NCBI GenBank assembly: GCA_013397845.1
Contig: VZTG01010316.1
Coordinates: 1,173,496-1,237,495 of the forward strand
Reading direction: 5' to 3'
Origin: Melanocharis versteri
Lineage: Eukaryota > Chordata > Aves > Passeriformes > Melanocharitidae
DNA: 64,000 bases
Below, piece after piece: positions 1 to 13,656 of the stretch; the first letter of the stretch is position 1, and each line of letters begins with the position of its first letter. The notes beneath the pieces were generated by a model that searched no databases, was not told the origin of the DNA, and saw only the letters and a program-made list of their open reading frames with translations. The translations under genes and the position numbers were made by a program.

Positions 1-3000
1 CTCCATTCAATGAAATGGAAAGGGAGAGTCATGGGCTCATATTTTTCAGTTTTCATAACAAAGATCTAAAGATACTTGAGACTGGTGCTGCCTGAGACCT
101 GTGCAGCAGCAGCCTCCCTCCAGAGCTAAACCTGGATCACAGTTTCTGGTTTTCCAGGGCTGATTTCATTATTCTAGGCTGGGGACTGAGCACTTCGGCC
201 CGTAACCACCATTGCTGCTCCTACACTTTTTGAAGCCATTTCTGATTCCCTCCCCACAAACTCCCAAAGCCTCAGTTTGCTGTATCCCCTCCTCACTAAG
301 TACACAAGTGTCTCCCACTCAGCTGCCCTCTACTCAGCAGGCAGAGACTAAAGGTGTGAATTCTTTTTAATCAAGAACCAGGCTATCAGAAAACAGTTAA
401 TAATCAAAAACCCATCAGTTAGCAGACAGGTAACAAAAACTGCTCGCCACAGATACCCTTAGAAACTACCAGAAGCAACTAAAATTCTCACAAGGAAATC
501 TATTTTATTAATTGCCATCAGCACTTTCATTACATTTAAGCAAGAACTCAGTTCTTAGTTCAAATATAGCAATAGGAGAGATGCGCAGAAATAACAACAT
601 ATATTTTATCTAAGAAGAGGGTAAATTCAGGAATAATCAATGTATCATGTGTGCTCAGCTAACAGTTTTCTACTCCAGAACAATCACCAATAAGTACAAA
701 AAACCATCACATGATGAAATACATTAGTGAAATCTATAACTGGCTTCTTCAGCAAAGTGCAGCTTGACCTTGCACTAACCTTGAAATTTGGTGAGCAGGA
801 GCAAACAGTCATTAAACTATGAACAGCTTGCGTAATATTTAAGTAGCAAATATTCCCATGAAAATTAATTGAAGTATGAGGATTATGAACAAAATCACAT
901 ATTTTTAGTTTTGCCAAAGGTAAATGCGGAGACTGTTTTTCTGACTATTCACATAGGAGGCAGCAGGAAAAGAAAAGTGACCTCCCTAACATACTCACAT
1001 TTGACTAAAGATTTTGAAAAGAGAAACGATCTTTGTAGGTCAATTTTCCAGAGATGTGAGCATGTGTGTGCCCCAGTATCAAGTTTCTTGTGTGGATTTA
1101 TTTTGGCACCTTGGTATTTTTGTACATATATATGCTAGTCTAGACCTGTTGTGCATGCAGTCTTCACAACAGCATGCCAAGATACAGAAATGCTGACTAG
1201 GCATGAGCTCTAGACTATGTTCATGCAGCCCATGGGCACTAGATATCAGCACCTTTGAAAACAGGGTCTGATGATTCTGAGGTTCTTGACAGACTAGCTA
1301 GTAAACACTAAATCACTGTGTGATTTTTAGTAATCTCATATAAACCAAATATTACATCAATACAAAACTGCAGTAATGCACTAGCTAATTAAGCCCTTTG
1401 AATGATTAAGCCGTGTTTATACATCTTCTAACTCGAAGAGATCATACCTGGCAGATCAATGCTAGTGTTAAATAAGTCATTAGCCTCTTCAAAGATTGCA
1501 CACAAGGTCAGTGAATTGTGATGGTGGAACATTTTAATGAGCTGAACAATTGACCTATGGGAACAGAACTGACAACAATTCACTTGGGTAGAGAAGCTCT
1601 GCATGTCTGAAAAATATCACATTTTCCTTCTAGACTTTGATTTCTCAATCAATAAAATGGAAACAATAATTCTGTAACACAAAAAACCCCACTGAAGTTA
1701 AGTGATAGCACATGTAGAAGGTTTGTAATGTTGTTATAGCACACACAAAATGTGCTATTAAGGTTACATTTTGTTCTCACTTTATTACACCAAGAATTTC
1801 TTTTACAACTATTCTCACCTTACAATACACTACGGTTAAAAGAAATAATAGAAAATCAAAATTATGTTACTGCTCAAGTGAATCTGGCACACTTCCAAAG
1901 GTTGATGAGGATTTTTTCAGGTCCTTCCTGGAGTTTTTTAGGGTCTCAAATCTTGCTTTCCCTTCCTACCTGTTTGGCAATCAACATGACAGTATTGTTT
2001 ATCATCTATTTGGCATCAACAGTGAATGATAACTCTCTGTGATAAGATATATGGCCTTTTATTCATATGAAAAACAAATCCAACTCTGAAAAAAGACACT
2101 GTAATCTTTGCCAGCCCAGGACAGTATCATCAGTGGGAATGTTTCACTAATATTTCAACCTGAATTGGAGGTACCTTCTCCAGTTCATTGGTTCTAGCAT
2201 ATCTGTCATCTATCTTCTAAAACTTATAACAAAAAGTCTAATTGCATTTTCAACTTTATTATTGGACCCCTGACTTTAAGTCATAGAGGTGGAATCATTC
2301 CTCACATCACACATGGTGTGTAACATCTGTTAAAAGATGGCATCAAGCATGCCTTCTGTATTATGGATTAGGCTTGATCGGCTCTATGATTTTCTTATTT
2401 CAAACCCTAGAGCTATTATATTAACAAAATCTAGCTTTTGTGCCTTTCTGTCACCGCCTGATCTTTCCTAAATTTTCTATAATATGGTTTGTTGAGACAA
2501 AAGCTTAGCTAACCATTCATACTTGAATTGAGAATTCAGCATGATTGCCCCGTGAGTGTGTGCCTGGAGGGAAGCAGAAATAGGGTTGCTACATGGAAAG
2601 ATGAAGTGATTGTGTTCAGTGCCTGAGGCCACAAACCTCATTTTCATGACTGTTAATATGTAGAACTAACTGAAAGCGAACTTGTGAGCCAGTGCATGCT
2701 TTTTTTCTTGTTCCATAAAAACCAACATTATGCGTTCTACCTGGGAGATTTATTTTTACTCCTGCAAAAAAGAATGTCATTGATCTAAGCCTACAGTCTG
2801 GAACATGATCAAATGATCTACTGCTACAAGAAGCCACTGAACCCACAGTTTGAAATTTTATCTAATGTACTTCTCAATGCCATGGATATCCATTAAAGAC
2901 ACATTGCTCAAACCCTTGAAATACTATTTGGGATCCCAGCACCAATGGCACAATGGCTGAAGAAGTTCATAGAACCAAATAGTAATTGTGTGTGGTCTTG

Positions 3001-3954
3001 TCATGAACATAGCTCAAAACTGTGTTCTGCCTTGATACTGTGACAATAACTGCTCTTATGGATGAACCTCTGTAAGTATTTGGTTAGAGATAAGCATTGT
3101 CAGGGCATTCAGGCACAATTGAATTGTACAGAGTTATCATTTATAGACACTGTTTTTGCAGTATTTCTAAGAAGTAATGTAAACTCCAAGCTCCTGCTAG
3201 TGATACTTATCGCGTACAAAAAAGTTCATCACATGTTGTTTGATGATGCATCACTGCTTTGTTCAAAAATTGAATCTACCTCTGACTTTTGAAAGAGGTT
3301 GGCCACATCACAACAGTGATCCCATTTTGCCAGGCTTCAGTATATTACTACTGCCTGACTGCTGGGCTCAAGTTTCTTTTATGAGTCAGTTTGACAATGG
3401 GCTCTTAACAACACAGTGGGAAGTCTTCAGTGAGACAGTCTCCTAGACACTCCTACATCAATAGGTGTCATCTTCTCAAGTCCTGACTATGAAACATGAT
3501 AGATGGCATGAGCAATAATAGATCCAGCAGGCCTGGGCCATGGCAGCATGTCAAGTGACTTGAACAAGATACAGCTAAAAGTAAATAAGTGCTCAGCGAT
3601 ACTCAAAAGCTTTCTTGGTTTGTCACTTTCTAAGAAAAGTTGGAAAGAAAAAAGCCTATATCTACTTGTCCAAATGAGCTGAGAACTGGTAGAGCAAAAC
3701 TTAGCTATTTTTATTTGGATTTCGAAATTTCAAGAACTGTTGATTTTAGAGGATCAATTTGTCATTTCTAGAGGCAAAGGGGAACTATGATTCATTTAGA
3801 ATAGGAAACATTGGCTACTTTTAAAATATCTCTTAAGCATCACCTCATTACCACAGAACTCTGCCAATGGAAAAGATTGTTTTGCCTTGTTTTGTTTTGG
3901 CCTTCTGGGTTGCTGCAGCGATAGGGTAGTCCAGAAGTTAACGAAAGTTAATTT
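1..3954. other. Unrecognised non-coding sequence
   Basis: AT-rich, CpG-poor single-copy-looking DNA. Only short open frames without family resemblance occur on either strand. I see no repeat hallmark, RNA gene or convincing splice-bounded exon. A T-rich stretch with TTGT and TTTTG units lies around 3880-3900, just before the CR1 fragment. Confidence 0.6.
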
Positions 3955-4117
3955 CTCCACCTCCAGGGATGTTGTGGGCTCACCGTCTCTGGAAGCGTTC
4001 AAGAGGTGTCTAGGTGTCGCACTTGTGGATATGGTTTAGGGATGCTTGTGGTGACACTGAGTTGATGGTTGGACAAAATTATCTTGAAGGTCTCTTCCAA
4101 ACTTGATGATTCTGTGG
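3955..4117 (+). mobile_element. CR1 LINE, 3'-end fragment
   Basis: This is the last part of a CR1 non-LTR retrotransposon in sense orientation. The order of blocks is typical of CR1: a block equivalent to the end of ORF2 and start of the 3' UTR (CTCTGGAAGCGTTCAAGAG, a decayed form of the CR1 'CCCTGGAGGTGTTCAAG' block), then ATGGTTTAG, then GATGGTTGGAC, then ATCTTGAAGGTCTCTTCCAA, then the terminal GATGATTCTGTGG. CR1 elements are usually 5' truncated and lack poly(A) tails and target-site duplications, which fits here. It is diverged and has no coding capacity. The 5' limit is approximate; sequence from about 3905 may also belong to it. Confidence 0.85.
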
Positions 4118-7100
4118 TAAGTACCTACAAAAGAAGAAAATGTCAGTGATAATCTAGAGACAGTTCAGTAATGAAACCCTTTTGTGCCAATGCGTTCCCA
4201 CCCTGATTCTACAATCCTATTTTAAAATTATCCATCTGTTGTGGAACTATTGGATTTATGGACTAGTGGAGAGGTGGTAATTTTATATCAGCAAGTAATA
4301 TGAGTCTATGTCAGGGCACACAGTAGATCATAGGTAGGAAGCACCACCTGAAGAATGAAGTTGTTCTGCAGCAATGCGTTTTCATTTACAAACACTCAGA
4401 TGTAAAGCAGAGGAGTTTTTGTACTTAAAAAAAAAAAAAAACTGCAAAAACAATGTATCATACTAGTGGTTCTGTTTTCTTTTTTCCGAAAACAAAAATA
4501 TAGTTTATCAAAACTAGGATCTTACCTCATCACTCCCAGTATAAATCCTTTCATATAATCATGGCAGCTGTTCTACCATCACTATGGAGAAGTCTCATCT
4601 AGTTTAGCAGCTGATTTTAATCTCAGCATGAAGTATGGATTAATAAGTGAATTATGGAATGGAATGATTGACACAGCAAGCAATATGGTATTAGAAAGCG
4701 GGATTTGAAAGCATTATTAAAGAATACAATGTGTAAGTGTGAGCATGATGATTAATAGTACGATGTAGCAGAGGAGGAAAAAATTGATAGCATAGTAGGA
4801 AGGGAAAACCCTGACCAGATTCTCAGCTGGTGTACACTGCCCAAACCCAAAGGATATCAGGGAAGCTCTGACAGTTTATGGCAGCCAGGAATCTGGCCCC
4901 AGGAGAAATAGACTGAAATTAGGAAAAAAATTAAACTTTAGCTACATATCTGAATAAGAATCCTGACAGCATGATCCCTTTAACTGAGAAACAGTCTCCA
5001 ATGGGAAATGCTGAATATTTGGAATTAGATTAGGCAAAGCACTGAAAAAATATACCATGGGGACAAATTTATACTGGAGAGGAGATGAATTAGACAGACA
5101 AATAGGTCATTTTCACACATTCTATTAATTACTTAAAACTGATTGTATAAAGAAAAGAAAGAGCTTGCCAGTGTTTTTGCTGATATAGTTGTCCACTGGC
5201 CCTGAGACAGTATTTAGTGGGTGTCATACCCAGATGGAAACATTCCATTGCCCAGGATATGGCATATATCATCTTCAGCTGGATGTAATATTTATTATTA
5301 ATAGCTTTTTTTTTTTCTGTATATAATGGGAAATTATGAGAATTCAAAGCCATTAAATGGGGATGTTTCTGTGGGTGTCAATAGGATTTGAAAGTTGGCC
5401 ATGAAACAGATTTTTTTTTTTATTTCCCCATGATGGTGTTATCGTACTGGAGTCAGGTCAGGCATAAGAAACAGAAAGCATGCTCATCTCAAGTTGTAAC
5501 TGAGAATGTCCGTTCTTTAAATTAAAAAGGGAAATCTAGTCTTTAAATGAGAAAAATACAACATCAGGCTCAAAAAGTCACTTTCATTTTCATATAAATA
5601 TGTAACCATCATTTGTTTAACTCACACCAAGCTATCAAATTTTGTGGTGGGCTATAAACTTGTTGAGTCATTAGCCTGGCTGCTTAATGGAGGAAAACTA
5701 AATTTCTGTTCCTGCATAATGACACTTATTCACTGTAGACATTTGCATCACTTGGAAACGATAAAACCTCATCCTTCATAATGAAGTTCTGAGCTGACAA
5801 AGAGGAAAATATAGTGTTGTGGGACAACTATGAATATAAAACAAGCTTAATAAAGAAGTAGTGACAAATTATATTATGCAAAATGCAATGCAATAAAAAC
5901 GTGTTACTAACTCATTGGAAATGTCATAAATAATCTAAATAGTTTTTAACTGTCAAAGCCTTGAAAAATATATTCCTTAAAAAAAATGAGGTACAGAATA
6001 GATGCCAGTTTAATTGCCACCATATTTTGACAAGTGTGGAGAACCTTGTATCCGGTTTATTTGCTAAATTTAGCTCACTTGCCTAAGATGAAATTATGAG
6101 GGGAGCCATACTATTCTGTTTTTTTCAACTCAGTGATGCTCCATCAAGAACAAACTATCTCAGCCATTTTTAAGTGTTGATGTTTTCCATTTCAGATCAA
6201 TATTTACAGTTTGCATTACGATCTCAGGACAACTGATCCTTATAAAGCAAAGAGAATTTCTAATGTGGATGTTCAGCAAAATCATGTGCTGCCTTCTTAA
6301 AATCAACAGTCTTTTTGAATAAGTAAATACACTGTCTGCTATAACTCTGTGGGTCAGCAACTGCTGACTAGGACAGCTAGGACAGCTCCTTGTAATATAA
6401 AAGTCTTTGTCCAATGTTTGTGTCCAAATTACTCACTTTTCACTCCTCCAAAAATTTTGTTTTACAGAAAGGAAAAAGACATTAGCTTTTCAAGAATTGC
6501 TGGCAGCTCAAATAATTACTTAGATTCTATTTCTGCTGAAGTTTCATTGATTCCAGTAGTCCCAGTGACTTGAATAGAAGCAGCTTTGAGGCTTGCATAA
6601 CCAGAAGCATTTCTGTTCATGAAAACAGTTGCAAAATTAACTGCTAGTGTGATCAGATCCTCACTTCAATGGAGATTTCCCTGCTGACATAGGCACTTGT
6701 TTAATTATATGCTGCTCATACTTTAAATGTAAAATATTCAAGATGCTTGAACCAGTTACTATGTATTCTAGAGTATGAGCCTGGTAGGGACAAATGATGC
6801 ATTTAATGTACTGCTAAGAGATCTGCTGAAAATCATGTTGCCTTGAAAATACAAAATTTGACATGTTTTGTTAATGATTTTGATTTTTTTAGTTTTTATG
6901 TGAATGACAGGCATCAAAAGTTGGAAATCCTACTTTGTCTTTTAAAAGTGACACATTTTCTCCTGAGGGAAATGTATTTTAAATTTTCCCTCTGTTTTTC
7001 AGAGAAAATAGTACTCATGTCTTTAGACAAACACAGAGGAGTTTCATCCTAGATCAAATACACATAAAAAATCTGAGCTATTTTCAAAGTGTTTTCAAAG

Positions 7101-10100
7101 GAATGTGGGGATTTTTACCCTTTGGTTGTTTTTATAGTGCTTCATTTCAGAAACACAAAACTCAAATAAGCAGGTTGGTTTTAACATGCTTGTGAGCCTA
7201 GTGTGACTTTTTCTTATACCCTTTCACATTTGGAACTGGCTATACAATATTTTCCATTATGCAAGAGGATTTGGAGTCACTCCGTCTGCTATTCTCTCTT
7301 TGGTCATGTCCAATAACTGATGTTTCCAATAACTCATTTGAATTTCCAGCTCTCCTGGGCAAGGCACCAGTCATTGTGATTATCTCTAAGGCTTATAAAT
7401 CTTCTCTTATTTTGAAAGTGCTTCATTTAGCACATTTAAGGCACAAATAAGCATTTACAAAACAAAAATTAAGTGGTTTTTAAGCCTGAAATGTAACTGC
7501 AGAGATTCCATCAGAGAAGGAGAGGATCCAAGTTGGCCACAGTTTGGCTGCTGGCAAATGAGGAAAACTTTCCTGCCGTGCTGTTTTCGTCTCTTAATAA
7601 TATGGAGACAAACCTAGTGTTTGCTAGATTTTTCTAATTCATTTTATAACACTAACTTTCACTTCTATCTAGGGACTCTCCATCCGTCCAATGCCAAAAA
7701 AGCAAACTACTCCAATCTGATAAGAGCTATGCTAGAGAACAGAAGGATTAATTGCATTTTTCCCAGACCATATTCCTTGGACCTTTTGTGGAGGCCACAA
7801 TCAGCTCAGTCTGCAGAGGCCAAATAGAATACATTACAGTATTTAGATGGTTGTAAAATCATCTTTCATAGCTGTTGCCCGGTCAAGGATGTATCACAAA
7901 ACTTGAAATGAGAAAAAAAAAAAGCTTGAAGATACTTCCCAAAATGCCAAATGAAGGGGAAGGAGATTAGCTGTGCCAAACTGTCCTGTAATTTACTAGA
8001 CGTGCAGGACAAGACCTGTTTGATCTAAGTCAAAAGCTTGAGACTGGTTGCCTACAGGCGCAAAAGACTTCTGTCACTGTTTGCAGGTCTCAGTTTTTAC
8101 TCTTGCTTTTTGATGTTGTATTATTCACTGGTGGAAAGAGCAACAGATTGAGAGGGTGATAAGCCATTTAGTTAAGAGCGCTCAGACATTGCAGGTTAGA
8201 GCTGATTCAGCAGATGGTTTCAGTACAGGTTCCACACTGACCCTCGAAAACTTTTCCTTACTCAATTCTGATTGTCTTCCCACAGAGAGATTTTAATCTG
8301 TTCAGTGGATATTTTTGACAGAAATAAATTAACTTTTGTAGACGCCAGAAGTGGCAGCTCCAAAAACGTAGTTAAGAAGAGGCCTGGTTTACTTTTACTT
8401 AACTCACTCTACTCTTGTCTATGCTGCAGCGATCTCCTAGTCTGTCTTATTTCAGGACTTCAGGGTCAGTGAACCACAGTTGTAGAAGCTGATACTAAGC
8501 CTCTTGTGCCAGAAATTTCAGTATGTTTTTACTACTTTTATTTCCTACTTTTTGTGCATCATAGAGGTTATTGATTAGAGACTGAAATACTGGAGGAGGT
8601 CTCCTCGTAGCTGGGAATATTTTGTGCTCATAGGTTCTGTGGGACCTGTCTCAAATTTCCTTCTCAGTCCTGTAGTTGCATTGGTTCCCTTCACAATGGA
8701 AACAAGAGTAAGAATATCAGTGTGACTGCCAGATTCTCTCATTATTCAGCAAGAAATTAATTTTTGGAAACCAGTCATCTGAAGAGGTCTTCTTTTTGCG
8801 TGCATTAACCTTTATGTCACATTAAAATTACATCATTATGTTATATAATTTGTTTGTGTTTCAGTCATCTGGAAAGGCCTATGGTGATGTTCCCCTACCC
8901 CAAAATGACAGAAGTACAAACTGTACCAACTGTGCTGGCAAGAAGGTGTCAGTTTTGTGTTTCTAGGAACACTCTGGACTTAAGCCTTTACATCTGCTGA
9001 TCATCCTCATCTCCCAGCTCATTCTGTAATTTACTGTCTCTTTACAGAATGTTTAATCTATATAAAGGCATAGATTTTGTGCCAGCATTTGACATGTCAG
9101 TCTTTTTTGTATGCCTCTTCTCTCAGTCTAAAATCTACTTGATTTGGCTTTTCTCTGTATAGTGAATATTTTTCACAAATAGGAAAAAAAACCACAAAAT
9201 TAACCCACTAAAAAGGCTAATTTCTGAATAAATCCTGCTGTGAGAAGGAAGTTATATTCATTGGAGCATTACTTGGTGATAGCCATCAGTTTAGTTATAA
9301 GCAGACTCTCTCAGTGTACAACACCAATTCAAGGTTGTTTTTCTTTGAATAAGCACTGAAGTAGATCTCACTGGGTTCTATGCGTTGCTTCTACCATTCA
9401 GTTATGATTAGAAAGACAGTAGTAATTTACTCTGCTGTCACTGCTATTCAAGCACACAGATTATCTTCACTTCTCTCTGGATCGATGTACATAAAGGCTC
9501 TTCTCTTTGTGCTTCTGGACTGCAGTTCTGCTGCCCACGTGTCGTAATAAAACAGTGAACCCATAACATGTCTGTGGTTCCATTTCATCCAGTCAAAGGA
9601 AGCTACCTAGAGAAAACCCAAAGCAATTCTCTAGGTTAAGCTTGTTATTCCATGTCCTCAAAATAATGAATTCGGGGGAGAAAATAAACAATGAAGAAAC
9701 ACCTCTGCACGTACACACTGTAGTACTTCTCCCTGGCCTGATAAGTAGCCTTTGCTTAGCTCAAGCACCCTTAAGTCTGCTGTTGAGTGAGAGGAGACTG
9801 CAGCAGCTCCTTCACTTAGGGCTTGCCTTGTCAGGAACTGTGGATAATACACTTGGGCTGTTCCCATAAGACCAGCACAGCTTGAGCCTACCCTCCATTG
9901 GCACTAGACTGATGAACGTCACGGGATTAAGTATATTAAAATGTAGATATGAAGCACATGTAAGACTTCAATGAACAACACACACACACTCCTTTAGGAT
10001 AGGCTTGTTAAACAATGCCTTCACAAGCTTATAGAACCAGATGACGCCAAAAAGAAGCCAAATAACTGACTTATAGTTCGTTTAAAGGAAAAAGAAGATA

Positions 10101-13100
10101 AAAAAAAAAAGCAGAAATTATATCTTCTTCCTTTTTCCGCAGCTATATTCCAGTGGATCCTTTCATCCCTCTATGCCTTAATGCAATCTGTCATACTATG
10201 TGCTGGTATTATTGCTATTTTTTATGCACTGTACAGGTGATATTTTACTATTTCTGTTCATGTTCGTGACTTTAGACATAACCTGTGAAATGTAGAATAG
10301 ACAGGTTAGTCAGCGTGTTACAATTCAGGTGCTACAGTATTTGCAAAAGAATATGCAATCAAAGAACATCAACAAAACATAATTGACATCACCCATTGCA
10401 TCTCATTGAATCAAGAATTATCCTCTGATTGATGCACAGTGATGTGCAATCACTTGTAATTGATTGGAATTCACTCTGTATAGAATGACGCTTTGAGTAG
10501 TTGCTACTGAGAAATAATGACTGGTTAAAGCAAAGAGGACAGGCTTCAGCCAGTCCATATATTCTGGACTTCTTGTCTCCTTCAAAAAATCTATGAACAT
10601 CTTAGTTTAAAGCTTATTGTTTCTGTACACTGGACTTCAAAAGTTGTATACTAGACTTACTTTCAGAATTCATTACATGGAAGTTTATTATATCTTGAGG
10701 TTAGTAAATGAAAAAGCTAGATGAGATTTATTCTAAATGCTTTGAATCTTGAGCAGTCAGAGAGCATAAAATATTGATGCATGTCCTTAGAAAAACCTTT
10801 TTTGTGTGTTCCCAATGAAGAACGCAGGATTTTCTAATAGGTAGAGTATATTTAACACAATTATTTTGTTCTTAGCCTTAGCAGAAAAATATTAATTCAC
10901 TGAAATCAATGTGTTTTCTCTTTCCTAATGTAATATTTTGGATCACCTACAGTTTCACAGAAAGTTTGGGAGAGCCAGATTCTGTAGATAAGCAATGCAG
11001 GGCCAAACCCTTTGTTAGTGTCTCTGGTGAATTCATTTTCTCTTCATATGACTTGTAACAGTCAAATCTCAAATCTCAACAGGTTTCAGACAACATATGG
11101 CAAAGTACTGAGCCAAAAGATAGAAATTTAATTTGTTTTTACTTCATTTTGCATAATATGACATATATACTATCATATTTACTTCTTTTATTTTTTACCA
11201 TAATCAATTTGTAGCAAATTTCCATTTAACATACCTTTACTACATGTGTACATGAGGCAATTTCACCACAAAATCTCACATAACTTTACTGCATTTTTCT
11301 AATGTATGTTTAACCCACACAACATAAACCAATCCAATACTCTCTTCCACAGAGTCCTAATATATTCAGCACCGTATAATAATCTTAATAAGCATAAAAT
11401 TTCCCACAAGAGATTTCCTTTCTTTTCAATAAAACAAAGCTTTTAAAAATAACACCTGACCAAATGATCAAAATCCTGCAATTCTTATATTTAAAAAACT
11501 CCACATGCACCCTGTTTCATGTGCCTCACCTTCCATGTTCTGAGTTTAAAGCTTACAGAGAGAGCTGTTTGCCCAAAACACACAATTTCCTGACCAGAAA
11601 CCCCCAACAAACTCACAAATAGCTCATCTTTTTTGTCATGTTCCCCATTGCAAGGCCAGCATTCTCCTTTTTTGTGTACTGGCAATGAACACTCAGAATC
11701 TAAAAATCTCTCAAGTTTCTATGAAAAAGCCAGCAGAAAAATTGTGCTATTCTAAAGTTGTAGACAATACAGGGGCTGAGATCAAGAGATAATACTGCGA
11801 AAGAGATCAGACTGTGTTGCAGTTGCATCCTGAATGGGTTTGGCACATGTGAACCACTTTAAATTCTTGCCTGAAACAGACAGCTTGAATGGACCAGAAG
11901 AGGAATGTGAAGCTGAATGCCCAGACAACACAATTCACTTCTTTGACTATCTCCTTTTTCCCCCTGTAGAGATGAGTTTGCTGTGGGCTGAGACAGAAAA
12001 CAAAGGGCTGAACTGATCAGTTCTGCCTCAAAAAGCAAAACTCCAAGGTTTCTAGGAAAAGGACTCACTTTTCTACACATAGGACAAGGGTGGCTGGTGC
12101 ACCAAGGAGCAAAGAGGAGGGGCAGGGGACACAGAAGTCACCTCTAGAAGGTGCTTTTGAGGAGGTTCTTTAGTCCTTTGAAGGCTGGTGCAAGGAAACG
12201 GCTTGCCAATATTTCCTGCTCTTAACTAAGTTATGGACTATTCAGCAGCACTGAGATGCAATTTATTGCAGTCTAGCAATTTTTTACCCTCTTCATACCA
12301 AGAACAATTCTTCAAAGAACTGAAAGACATTTTAACTGATACTTTTACTGTATTTCTTACAATTTATGGGTCCTGTGATTTATTATTACCAGTGATTTGA
12401 TGACTGGCATGTGCTAAAAGGAGTTCTCTGTTTCCTAACATCATATTCAGATATTTTTGGGCTACTACTTGTAATTTCTAGTCAACTAACTCGTGCAAAA
12501 TTTTTATCCATAGGTGCAGGTTTTTGTTTTCAAACTGAAAGGTTAATGCTACTTGCTTTGAAAACTTGTGGAAAGTCTCCAGGATAAAGTAGTGGAGCGT
12601 TGTATTGTGATATATAATGTCATGTGGAAAGCTGCAATCGGGGTGGTACCAGGCGTCAGCAATTTGCAAAAACAACAACTACCATTTGTACCAGCAAATA
12701 AGTACATAAACTTATTTTCAAGCTGATAGTGTATTTTAAACAACACCATGGACAACATTGTGAAGGTGATAAGAATGTACAGTAAAATTTGTCTTTGTGA
12801 AGAGTTCCTTGTGTTCCTGAACACTGGGGGGTATGGCAATATTCTGTGTGCGGTCCCAAAGGAGGATGCATTAATTGAACCAAATAACTGACAGCTGTGA
12901 AACATTCAAGTTCAAAAGTTTTATAACTGGAGAGAAACAAGAGTTTTTAAGGAGCTGAAATTTTCAGTTGATCTGTGAATTGACCCTTTTAGATTTTAAC
13001 ATGATTTGTGCATTGGCACCCTTATTATCAGATATTTTCTCATGCTATATGTAGCATTATTGGATCTCATCAGTAAATATTTCTGAGATATAAAGCTCTG

Positions 13101-13549
13101 AAAATGCTAGGACAAGGCATGTTTCGGGTTTTATTTGTTAATCCTAACTATCAAGTGGTGCTAATTTCAGATTACAGGACAATTTCTGTGGAAGCATCAG
13201 AGCCAAAACAATGTTGTATAAAACAAATTCACTGGTGATATTTACCAGTATTTTGTAAATTGATTTTATAAAAATTTTATGACTTATTTTGAAATTGTAT
13301 ATGACTATGTATTGTATATTTTATAAGTGAAACTAAATATTCATTTATAGTGTTATTTTCCCCACTTGGCTTGCTTTTTTGTGTGCTTGGACACTGTAGT
13401 ACATAAAAAATATTCTCTCGGTTGATTTGATTTAGAAGCTTACATGGCTTCAAGAAGAGAATGGATGAATTTAAGGTTATTAGACATATGTCATAAGTAA
13501 CATTGAGCTCTGAAAGCCCTAAGTTTAAGGTTGAAGTGTGTCAATGAAT
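4118..13549. other. Unrecognised non-coding sequence with small repeats
   Basis: More than 9 kb without any gene I can support. It contains a 15-A run (4427-4441), T runs near 5310 and 5410, a short (CA) run near 9979 and an A run near 10100. A palindromic short repeat at 4811-4900 is listed separately. A weak second trace of the same family may lie near 10970 (AGCCAGATTCTG). The remainder is AT-rich, CpG-poor and without repeat hallmarks. Short frames on both strands show no domain, signal peptide or coding bias. Confidence 0.55.
4811..4900. repeat. Short palindromic interspersed repeat (copy A)
   Basis: Two inverted arms flank a short centre. The left arm at about 4814-4831 contains CCAGATTCTCAGCTGG. 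The right arm at about 4881-4898 contains GCAGCCAGGAATCTGG and is its imperfect reverse complement. The motif 'cagattctcagctggtgta...' with its mirror image matches a short palindromic element that I recognise as common in bird, crocodile and turtle genomes, probably a non-autonomous DNA-transposon-like repeat. Function unknown; the family name is not certain. Confidence 0.5.
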
Positions 13550-13656
13550 CATATCTGCCTACTCCAATCCCACTCTCCTTCCAAAACTGGAAGAGGATGT
13601 GGGACTAAATGGACTTGTGACCTGATCTACTCTGGCCCATCCCATATGTACTTAGA
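13550..13656 (+). mobile_element. Ancient CR1-clade LINE, 3' UTR end
   Basis: The stretch GTGGGACTAAATGGACTTGT, then CCTGATCTACTCTGGCCCAT and ATGTACTTA follows, block by block, the 3' terminus of old sauropsid CR1 elements ('gggctagatggacctttggtctgacccagtatggcc...ttatgttctta'). Orientation is sense. Only the 3' UTR end can be recognised; there is no coding sequence. Divergence is high, so the insertion should be old, plausibly shared across birds or wider. The left limit is uncertain. Confidence 0.7.

Noticed and set aside
1752..2042. 96-residue open frame on the plus strand
   Set aside because: No domain, no coding bias, no splice or promoter context. The length is expected by chance in AT-rich DNA.
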